From the NCBI GenBank assembly GCA_014885115.2, contig WKLE02000661.1:1-10760 (forward strand): 10,760 nt of DNA. The letters are read 5' to 3'. The translations under genes and the position numbers were made by a program. Shown here piece after piece: positions 1-6,106 of this stretch. Source of the DNA: Asterionellopsis glacialis. Its lineage: Eukaryota > Bacillariophyta > Plagiogrammaphyceae > Rhaphoneidales > Asterionellopsidaceae. Within the stretch, counting starts at the first letter, position 1. Every line of letters starts with the position of its first letter. The notes beneath the pieces were generated by a model. That model saw only the letters and a list, made by a program, of their open reading frames with translations. It ran no database searches and was not told where the DNA came from.

Positions 1-96
1 CGACGATGACAAGAAATCGACGATGACGGCAATACTTTTGGAATGGAGGTAATTGTCTTCTGCGCTATCGAAAGCGATTTTCGATTTGAACGCCAT
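1..96 (-). CDS. 5' end of an unidentified protein gene, running off the left edge
   Basis: Seen: on the minus strand an ATG at 96 opens a frame that stays open for 32 codons to the window edge. The peptide begins MAFKSKIAFDSAEDNYLHSK and continues to a Ser-rich end at the edge. The context (GCC before ATG, G at +4) is as good as or better than the other starts here. A plus-strand frame over the same bases (2-52) is open for only 16 codons and then stops, so the minus reading is preferred. No family is recognised from so short a piece. The start codon lies in the loop of a long inverted repeat (30-121), so the mRNA 5' end could fold over the start. It could also be a chance open frame; the next few hundred bases to the left would decide. 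Confidence 0.45.
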   Translation of the reverse strand, partial: MAFKSKIAFDSAEDNYLHSKSIAVIVDFLSSS

Positions 97-121
97 GGCG
101 ACCTCCATTCAAAAAGTATTG
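30..121. repeat. Inverted repeat, 21-nt arms, spanning the start codon of the left-edge gene
   Basis: Bases 30-50 and 101-121 are reverse complements at 20 of 21 positions, with a single mismatch at 40/111, separated by 50 nt. Inside the loop is a second stem, ATCGAAA (67-73) with TTTCGAT (79-85), around a 5-nt loop. On the minus strand the right arm would be 5' leader and the left arm would be codons 16-22 of the partial gene. A pairing of this length is very unlikely by chance. It could be an RNA structure, a small palindromic mobile-element remnant, or a source of small RNA. Confidence 0.85.
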
Positions 122-148
122 AGGACGCATCAACTATTATCAGACAGA

Positions 149-176
149 CGGTAGGACCTTCCGTGCACGGTAGGTT
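149..176. repeat. Palindrome with overlapping direct repeat
   Basis: CCGTGCACGG at 161-170 is a perfect 10-bp palindrome. It extends outward as ACCT/AGGT after one mismatched pair. ACGGTAGG occurs as a direct repeat at 149-156 and 168-175. The element lies 53-80 bp upstream of the start of the left-edge minus-strand gene, where a dimeric factor site or 5' leader hairpin would be plausible. Function is inferred only. Confidence 0.5.
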
Positions 177-786
177 CCAAGTATTAGACTCGGTGCTGGA
201 TGCAGACACATCATAATCTGCGATCTGCGATGCATGTGTTTCGGTCAGTTCATGAAAATCTGAATCCACACTCCTCAGCGAAACTCAAAATGCGATCTTC
301 GACAAATTTACCAGAAGTATCTAGTGTACTGTGCCAAATACTGACAGCCCTGTTTGCACATACTCGAAAGGCCTGGGACTGGTTTCCTTTCCGTTGGGAT
401 TGATCACCAAAATTTTGTATCTCATGTAATATACTTAAGCATATATTAATAAATTTAATACCACAACGGAAATGAATGATTTCAATTTCGTTAATTGTTT
501 TTTGAATTTCTTGCACAGGCTATTGGTTCCCACTAATACATTTTTTTCGAACAGTTGACTATGGCCTATGATAAAGCCGATATTTTTATATACTGACATT
601 CATGGGTCAGAAGTCCCGCCGAACAAGAGTTTCGCGGCCGATGCTTTGTCTATATCACAGAGAAAGTACTACGGTATGATAAATCTAGGAGTACAAAAAA
701 ATTTGAAATGCTCCGTGCAATCCACCACGGTGCCAAAGTTTGTGTTTGATGCTAACAAGTTGGTATCACTGAGTTCTGGCAACGTG

Positions 787-821
787 ACCATATTAATATG
801 GTGATCAACCTTTGGTGATCA
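787..821. promoter_or_regulatory. 16-bp palindrome and tandem TGGTGATCA motif upstream of the 441-aa gene
   Basis: ACCATATTAATATGGT (787-802) is a perfect 16-bp palindrome. It overlaps the first of two TGGTGATCA copies (799-807 and 813-821, 14 bp apart). A third copy lies in the opposite orientation at 401-409. The cluster ends 47 bp before the ATG at 869, so it is placed to act as a core promoter or proximal factor site. It is not a canonical MADS/CArG box, because the A/T core is 10 rather than 6 bases. No known diatom element is claimed. Confidence 0.45.
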
Positions 822-868
822 TTACAACTCAGATATTTCACGCCTGAGAGAAGGCCTTCTGTAATAAC

Positions 869-2194
869 ATGAAGCTCTTTCGAAAGAAGTCCACCGTGAA
901 GAAATCTCCGCCGCCGGTGGATTCCTCAGGGTCGGTGGCAACATCGCAAGTGCCTCTAATGAAGAGATCGTTCAGAAGCTTTGAGTCAAAAAGTGATGAT
1001 ATCCTTCCTGCAACTCCTCCCGAAACACCCCCATCACCTACCAAGCCTTGGCGTCGAGACTCGTTTGATGAAGGAGACGAGATGGAAAGGAAGGCCAACC
1101 TGATAGGACTTGTTCGTCGATTGAATTGTGGTAATTCAAGAAAGTATCAGGACTGCGAGAATGACCAATTGCAGCAAGTCCACGAACGCGATTTATCAAG
1201 ATCTCAGAGAGATGAAAAATTAAAAGAAGCCTTGTCACAGAGAAGTAAAACTATGACGTCAATTGCACAGCTTGCTGATGATACCGAACAGCACACGAGA
1301 CAGCTGATGCTTCTCGAAGATTCTGAGCAACATAAGAGACATCTTGTACGAATAACAACTGTGCAAGAGCCACGGTTTCCGGATGAGGAGGAACACCCTT
1401 CAGCGGGCGCTTATTCTTATTCGTTTTTTTCTAATCTCTTTACGGAAGATGGAGATAACGATAGCGTGGCGGACAGTCGTAGCTATGCGTCCAGAAGTCT
1501 CACCACCTCCTTGCTTCATGAAGAAAATGGAGGTAGTAAGTGTGACCTGAATCGTTCGTTAGGAGACAATTTTGAATCGATGCATGGTGGACCTGATTGG
1601 TACAACTCGCTTTTCGAAGATGATACTATTGCCAGCAGGGACGGTGAAAGCAGTAAGGGTGATTCAATTTATACGTATGGAACAAACTTTAGTGGTGCGG
1701 CTTCTGGCTTTACCACGGTTTATTCCACAGGGACTCATGAAAGTCGTTCTACCTACGAGCACGCTAATCGTAAAGGTCACCAAAGAGGCGTGGGTAGGAA
1801 AGAAAGACTACCACCCACTTACGAAAGTCCACCAAGAAAATCTCCACAAAGAAGGTACTCACCAAGAAGGTCCCCACCAAGAAAATCTTCACCATCAAAA
1901 CCAGAGAGATCAAGAACGAAGCCACCACTAAAAAAAACATCAAACACATCTTTTTCTCCCGAAAAAACTCATCGTCGGTCAAGCTCTGTCAAGGATGAAA
2001 CAGCTATCACAACCGGTGAAAATCAACTTGGCATCTTTAAAGTGATCAAAGATGTCGGAGCAGTCACTGGAGAAATTTTTGGTGATGTCTCCGATGCTGT
2101 CAAGTGCATGGTGGATGTAACCCAAGAAACAGCCGTAGATATACACCTTCCAAATTCGAAGAATTCCCGAAGACGCAGGGAGGTTTACCTTTAG
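869..2194 (+). CDS. Uncharacterised Ser/Pro/Arg-rich, largely disordered 441-aa protein
   Basis: No family is recognised. The ATG at 869 (A at -3) opens one uninterrupted exon. Residues 1-13 are very basic (MKLFRKKSTVKK). Residues 45-63 are Pro/Thr-rich (ATPPETPPSPTKP) and carry several S/T-P phosphosite-like motifs. Residues ~95-165 are charged and Gln/Glu-rich and may form helix or coiled coil; two similar pieces, DDTEQHTRQLMLLE and EDSEQHKRHL, lie side by side. Residues 180-300 are Ser/Tyr/Gly/Asp-rich. Residues ~318-350 are an SR-like run (SPPRKSPQRRYSPRRSPPRK) encoded by a 15-bp tandem repeat. The C-terminus ~387-424 is the only part that looks folded, probably an amphipathic helix (GIFKVIKDVGAVTGEIFGDV), followed by an Arg-rich tail. 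There is no signal peptide or membrane segment. A phosphorylated nuclear or scaffold protein is possible but this is inference. The length of the open frame and composition bias support a real gene. Confidence 0.7.
   Translation: MKLFRKKSTVKKSPPPVDSSGSVATSQVPLMKRSFRSFESKSDDILPATPPETPPSPTKPWRRDSFDEGDEMERKANLIGLVRRLNCGNSRKYQDCENDQLQQVHERDLSRSQRDEKLKEALSQRSKTMTSIAQLADDTEQHTRQLMLLEDSEQHKRHLVRITTVQEPRFPDEEEHPSAGAYSYSFFSNLFTEDGDNDSVADSRSYASRSLTTSLLHEENGGSKCDLNRSLGDNFESMHGGPDWYNSLFEDDTIASRDGESSKGDSIYTYGTNFSGAASGFTTVYSTGTHESRSTYEHANRKGHQRGVGRKERLPPTYESPPRKSPQRRYSPRRSPPRKSSPSKPERSRTKPPLKKTSNTSFSPEKTHRRSSSVKDETAITTGENQLGIFKVIKDVGAVTGEIFGDVSDAVKCMVDVTQETAVDIHLPNSKNSRRRREVYL
1829..1888 (+). repeat. 15-bp tandem repeat (four units) coding an SPxRK/R tract
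   Basis: Four consecutive 15-bp units start at 1829, 1844, 1859 and 1874. The first and fourth are identical (CCACCAAGAAAATCT); the middle two differ at a few bases, and a degraded fifth unit follows. The period is exactly five codons, so copy-number change keeps the frame. The encoded run is PPRKS-PQRRY-SPRRS-PPRKS. This is an in-frame coding minisatellite. Confidence 0.85.
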
Positions 2195-2787
2195 AAAAAG
2201 TAACTTCCTTATTTTGTTTACATGTAAGATCTTGATGCATCTTGTGAACCCGAGATGCAAATGCCGTTAGACATTAAAATACATTATTCTTGGCCATTAT
2301 GAAAGCTAGTGCCTTTAGAACTTGTATAGTATTCTTTTACAATACTACGTAACCAACCCTATAGATGTATTTGTTCAATCCAAGTATTATCTCCCTCGTC
2401 CTCAATATTGAAAATCGTTTGTGCATAACTAGAAGAAAAGGAAGATCGTAATACGATGCTGTTTAGAGGTCAGATTAGCAGTTGAAGGGTCTGATAACAT
2501 ATCATAGGATGGTACACTTTCTTTGGACACTCCGCGAGAGATTGAATTTGAAACTTGCTTGAATTGTGGTCTCAACTTCGTATCTCTACAGAGGAGTGTA
2601 AAGAAGGGAGGACCGAACGGGGGGGGAGATGATGTTTTTTTGAAATACGGAAACCCGTACAGACAGTTCGTACAAGATAAATCATTGTTTTCGGTTACAG
2701 CTTCTGGCCTCATAATTTTAGAATATTTTGAAATTTCCAAACAAGAAAACAAAAGTCACACAAAAGGCCATAATCCGTCCCCTCACC
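2195..2787. other. Intergenic spacer between two plus-strand genes
   Basis: It holds the 3' end of the 441-aa gene and the promoter/leader of the next gene. A stem-loop with 7-bp arms, TAGTATT (2327-2333) and AATACTA (2341-2347), lies ~130 nt after the stop. A run of eight G occurs at 2619-2626 in a purine-rich strand. Open frames on both strands at 2429-2873 overlap one another; the plus one begins with TTG, not ATG, and neither resembles a known protein. I see no RNA gene. Confidence 0.6.
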
Positions 2788-4398
2788 ATGGCCCTCTTTT
2801 GCATGAAGCTCATGCTTCTTCTTTCGATTCTTTTCCCCTCTGCAAATTCGTCTCCAACTCAAAGCCCACCTAAGAATCCCCCTCCCCAGGTATCAACAAG
2901 TTTGTCGCAGTCAGATCAGTTTACCACACAACCAAGTACGCAACCGTCCGAACACTCTAGCTTGAAATCTAGTTACCATCCATCTGTTGAACCATCATCA
3001 ATTCCTACGACATCTGAGATTCCTTCTGCTTTCCCCAGCGAGTTTCCATCCAGTTACCCTAGTGGTCAACCGAGTGGAGCTCCATCTTCTGTTCCATCCA
3101 CTTCTCCTAGTGTTCAACCAAGTGGAACACCATCCTCTGTTCCCTCGGTTGCTCCTATTACGATTGCTATTGATGTAATTGGTCGAAGTGGGAAGTTCAT
3201 AATGTTCAATGAGGAAACCGGAAAAGAAAATGACCCGAACAAGGTTTCAGTGCAGCTCGAATACTTGTATGAAATTGCAGCTGATGGGGTTACTCAAGTA
3301 GGAAAATCTGGAAAGCATAGGCATTCAGTAGAAACTTTTGCTAACCAAGATTTTATCATTGAGGATCCAATGGATACTACTCTTGGGATAGCCGTGGAAC
3401 TGGAAGGTCATGGAAATACGACTTTTAGCCCCGTGGAAGCTCAAAAAATTTCATTCAAATCCTCTGTTCATAACGTTGGTTTCGTAACTGTTGATACGTA
3501 CATTATGAAGGCAAACGGGGTTCTAGCATCAAATAGTGGCGAAATCTGGAAGGTCAAAACTAACGATGTTAAATTTAACATTGCACTTTCGGAATGGGAG
3601 TTTTGTAATCCATGCGGAAAAGGTCCAAAGGCATTGTCGTCTGAATTTATTGACATTGCCATTGAAATAAAGGGGACTAGTGACATTATTTCACAAGAGC
3701 AAAAAAAGCTGGTATACAATCTTGGTGGAAATATTCCTCTGTCTTTATCCAACATGGTGGAAGTAGACGGACAGTGGCAAAAGATGCCTGAAGGATACCC
3801 AAAAATTGAAAGCCAAGACAGCAAAACCCTATTTATCTTTCGGTTTCCCAAGTTTACCAACAAAGCCGTGTACGACCCTATTGTTGGTATGGGAGAGTTA
3901 AACCCCACATCTAGCCCAACATCTAGACCACAAATTGAAATGTCTCAGAACCCATCCCTTTCTCCTCCCTCACTCCCCACAGAATCAAGTTTAGAACCAA
4001 CCACTATACAACATTATGAAAACCAAATTCTGAATGATAGGACAGATGGACCCTATAAGGCTCCAACTCACGTGGTTATTGTAGAAGTGCCCCCGACACA
4101 AGTTGTTTCTGATGAACCCACCCGACCAAATGTTCACCAATCTCCTGCACCGGCACCGGCACCTGCTAGTCCTATGACAAGCAGCGTAGAACCAAGTTTG
4201 ACACTAATCACTCATGGACCTACCAGCACAGAAGCCGGTCACCAGCAAGGAAATGATAATCCAACTGCTACCGGTACTTCCGAAATGACACCTGAGCTGG
4301 GACGTAGCAACTCAGGAACAAGTGGAATGGGCGCAGGAGAAAAAATGAAATATCTCTGGATTATGGCTGTAATTGCAGCTTTCGTCCATAAACTTTGA
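2788..4398 (+). CDS. Secreted, probably GPI-anchored PSxx-repeat cell-surface protein
   Basis: 536 aa, single exon. The frame is open further upstream, but only to a TTG at 2728. The ATG at 2788 in the context CTCACCATGG places a clear signal peptide at the N-terminus (MALFCMKLMLLLSILFPSA, cleavage near residue 20), so this start is chosen. Residues 22-123 are a mucin-like Pro/Ser/Thr linker with P-S-x-x-P-S repeats (SGQPSGAPSSVPS). Residues ~125-368 look like a compact, beta-rich domain with a CNPC pair (C273, C276) in the segment LSEWEFCNPCGKG and a sequon at N210-T-T. Residues 370-515 are a second Pro/Thr/Ser region with APAPAPA. The end is a hydrophobic stretch (~522-533, YLWIMAVIAAFV) after small residues (SNSGTSGMGAG), the layout of a GPI-attachment signal. 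PSxx linkers are common in diatom surface and secreted proteins. I do not recognise the central domain; adhesion or cell-wall roles are inference. Confidence 0.8.
   Translation: MALFCMKLMLLLSILFPSANSSPTQSPPKNPPPQVSTSLSQSDQFTTQPSTQPSEHSSLKSSYHPSVEPSSIPTTSEIPSAFPSEFPSSYPSGQPSGAPSSVPSTSPSVQPSGTPSSVPSVAPITIAIDVIGRSGKFIMFNEETGKENDPNKVSVQLEYLYEIAADGVTQVGKSGKHRHSVETFANQDFIIEDPMDTTLGIAVELEGHGNTTFSPVEAQKISFKSSVHNVGFVTVDTYIMKANGVLASNSGEIWKVKTNDVKFNIALSEWEFCNPCGKGPKALSSEFIDIAIEIKGTSDIISQEQKKLVYNLGGNIPLSLSNMVEVDGQWQKMPEGYPKIESQDSKTLFIFRFPKFTNKAVYDPIVGMGELNPTSSPTSRPQIEMSQNPSLSPPSLPTESSLEPTTIQHYENQILNDRTDGPYKAPTHVVIVEVPPTQVVSDEPTRPNVHQSPAPAPAPASPMTSSVEPSLTLITHGPTSTEAGHQQGNDNPTATGTSEMTPELGRSNSGTSGMGAGEKMKYLWIMAVIAAFVHKL
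3058..3153 (+). repeat. 48-bp direct repeat (two units) in the PSxx linker
   Basis: Units 3058-3105 and 3106-3153 align without gaps at roughly 80% identity and each encodes 16 residues of the form PSGQPSGAPSSVPSTS / PSVQPSGTPSSVPSVA. The upstream stretch from about 3028 is a more degenerate PSxx run. This suggests the linker grew by local duplication. Confidence 0.75.
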
Positions 4399-4593
4399 CA
4401 AAGCGGTTTCACATACACCCCAAGCAGAAAAAGCAATCCTATCTAGACTTGACTGAATCGAAGTGCAGACAACATCATTACAAAGGTAAAGACAACATAA
4501 TTAGTAATAATATCAATATTTTTTCGGTTATACACACAGTGAAATTGCGCTGGCCGAGCGTTGAGGATTATTCCATTATGGCACCTGGCCTTT
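4399..4593. other. Short convergent 3' spacer
   Basis: 195 bp separate the stop of the PSxx gene (plus) and the stop of COPE (minus), so both transcripts must end here and may overlap. An AT-rich patch lies at about 4498-4525, with AATAT/ATATT arms near 4509-4520. No gene is seen; the plus-strand frame across it starts with TTG and is spurious. Confidence 0.6.
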
Positions 4594-5499
4594 CTATGCC
4601 GCAACCTTATATTTGAGAGCTTCTCTTTCGAAAGCCCCCTCAACACGCTGCAATCCCTGACTGAATGCATGGTTTGGATATGAGGTTTTGAGCTTTTCAA
4701 GAATAGGAGAAATTGCTGCCATACCCTTGCCCATGTGTTGGTAGCAAACGACTGTATTGACCAAAGTATCGACATCCTCTCCAGTAAATTCACTGCGGCA
4801 TTCATCCAAAGCCTGTTCAGCTTTCTCAAAGTTTCCGCAGACCATGTGTGATGCTGCCAAAAGGTTCAAAAGGAGGGTAGAGGGACCGTATTGTTCTGAC
4901 AATGAACTGATGTGGTGGACAGCATCTGCTGCAGTCGAGGAACCGGTAGCAATGGCCACGTAGATACTTCCGAGTTGAGCCAACACAGAGTCTTCATCAG
5001 CTTGTTTCAAAAGGGACAACTGTTCAGCAGCTAAATCGAGTCGTTCCATTTTGAGGTAAATTTGAAGGGACACAGAGATGTGTTCCATAGTAGAACCGAG
5101 ATGAACACACTGAAGTGCTTCGCGGGTCATTCCTTCCTGCATGAAAACGTGGGCTGCTGTCAATTGCACCGATGGTGAACCATCATTTTCAGCCAAAAGT
5201 GCCTTGAGGTCGTCAATAGCTTTTTGCTTGGCGCCTTCATCATCACTAGAAGTTTCGTACGTGGCGCGATATCCCAATGCCTTGATAGAAGGCGAGGCAC
5301 CTGGAGCAGCGGCTGCGCTTACAACCTTGTCAAATTGTCCCAATGCCATGGCTGCACGTTGCAAAAATTCTTCACGCTCTAGCTTTAGATTTGGGGACAT
5401 GGGGCGTCGAGCAATTGCCTTGGCCTCATCAAGACAAAGGTTGTAGTGGCCCATCCAAAATTGGGCACGAAGAGTGTAGAGATCATCCGGTTCCGTCAT
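4594..5499 (-). CDS. COPE: Coatomer subunit epsilon (epsilon-COP)
   Basis: 301 aa, single exon. Epsilon-COP belongs to the COPI coat; with alpha- and beta'-COP it forms the outer-layer subcomplex, which coats vesicles moving from Golgi to ER and within the Golgi. The sequence is helical tetratricopeptide-like throughout, close in length to the ~300-aa family norm. Family landmarks in order: an N-terminal LYTLRAQFWMGHYNLCLDEA (8-26), MERLDLAAEQLSLLKQADED (151-170) followed by the LAQL-SIYVAIATG segment, GPSTLLLNLLAASHMVCGNF (205-224), TLVNTVVCYQHMGK (245-258), and LKTSYPNHAF (270-279) near the end. These match animal and plant epsilon-COP as I recall them. The frame extends seven codons upstream only through a GTG; the first ATG, at 5499 with A at -3, gives MTEPDDLYTL and is taken as the start. 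A CCAAT sequence (5570-5574, plus strand) lies ~70 bp upstream of it. It is a single-copy housekeeping type of gene with nothing unusual seen. Confidence 0.92.
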   Translation of the reverse strand: MTEPDDLYTLRAQFWMGHYNLCLDEAKAIARRPMSPNLKLEREEFLQRAAMALGQFDKVVSAAAAPGASPSIKALGYRATYETSSDDEGAKQKAIDDLKALLAENDGSPSVQLTAAHVFMQEGMTREALQCVHLGSTMEHISVSLQIYLKMERLDLAAEQLSLLKQADEDSVLAQLGSIYVAIATGSSTAADAVHHISSLSEQYGPSTLLLNLLAASHMVCGNFEKAEQALDECRSEFTGEDVDTLVNTVVCYQHMGKGMAAISPILEKLKTSYPNHAFSQGLQRVEGAFEREALKYKVAA

Positions 5500-6106
5500 G
5501 GTCAACTGCGAAATAGGCACAGAGTAATATTATAACGCTTTTGTCCTTGGACAACACAACACAAAGCAACCAATGAACCCCAGGCGAAGCTTTACGAAGA
5601 TTGGATATTTATTGCCATTAGCATAAAGGGGACGGAACGGACATATTCTACAGTAGGCTACATATTCAAAATTTTTTAGGAAATGTATTTTCCGGGGTGT
5701 GCAATGTAAACACTACTTGAGCATCCTAATATTTATCTGGTAGGTCAAAAGCAGCTGCTAATGTGTGGTCTAGTTATTACCGGGCGTTATAAGTTCTAAA
5801 AAAGGGTGCTAGTTATCCTTCACCTTTATGGATCAAGGTATCAGTCAGGTATCGCTAAAAAGTTTCACCGTACATAAGAACTAACCACAAACCAAGGAAC
5901 AAATCTAACGAACACAACTTGAACACAACAACAACAAAACATCCCAAGAGGACTATTGTTAATAAAAAACAATCGGGACGTAACAAGAATAATAGGTAGC
6001 GCATGAAGAAAAATTAAGTACAAGCAGACAATCGCCGTTGTTGAAGGCAAAGAGAAGAACTATTCCCGAGTACACGTAGTTCCCACACAAAGAAGGTGGG
6101 AAAATA
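5500..6106. promoter_or_regulatory. Shared divergent upstream region of COPE and KinA
   Basis: 607 bp between divergent start codons. On the COPE side is TTGTCC-TT-GGACAA (5541-5554), an inverted repeat with 6-bp arms. A direct repeat AGGTATC occurs at 5836-5842 and 5847-5853, 11 bp apart. From ~5878 to 5945 the plus strand is rich in A and C with CAA repeats, typical of an unstructured 5' leader for KinA. A tiny upstream frame ATG-AAG-AAA-AAT-TAA sits at 6003-6017. The small minus-strand frames in 5865-6174 look like by-products of this composition. Confidence 0.5.

Larger units (their letters stand above)
97..868. other. Divergent intergenic region, no convincing gene
   Basis: About 770 bp between the left-edge minus-strand gene and the plus-strand gene at 869, so it should hold both promoters. 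The short open frames here (200-403 plus, 250-516 minus, 568-804 plus) are small, overlap each other in part and resemble no family I know. Visible structure is a palindrome cluster near 151-176 and a palindrome plus repeated 9-mer at 787-821. The 9-mer also occurs inverted at 401-409. The middle part (about 410-560) is AT-rich. Confidence 0.6.

Noticed and set aside
200..516. Overlapping short frames on both strands (200-403 plus, 250-516 minus)
   Set aside because: They overlap antiparallel, lack any family signature, and lie where a divergent promoter is expected.
568..804. Plus-strand 78-codon frame starting MIKPIFLYTD
   Set aside because: It begins with ATG but is short, has no recognisable motif, and ends inside the palindrome just upstream of the 869 gene; another ATG out of frame precedes it. 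It is kept as intergenic.
2605..2626. G-quadruplex at the G8 run
   Set aside because: There are not four separate G-runs of three or more close together; a homopolymer alone is weak evidence.
2728..2787. N-terminal extension of the PSxx protein by 20 residues
   Set aside because: The extension begins with TTG, is basic, and would bury the signal peptide; the ATG at 2788 has a strong context.
2429..2873. Overlapping frames of 107 (minus) and 116 (plus) codons upstream of the PSxx gene
   Set aside because: The plus frame starts at TTG and ends inside the signal-peptide region of the real gene in another frame; the minus frame lies mostly opposite the plus frame and has no recognisable domain.
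3468..3908. 146-codon minus-strand frame
   Set aside because: It lies wholly opposite the coding domain of the PSxx protein, which has coherent start, signal peptide and end, so it is a shadow.
5500..5520. Seven-residue N-terminal extension of COPE
   Set aside because: It starts with GTG, not expected in a nuclear gene; the first ATG, at 5499, gives a family-like N-terminus.
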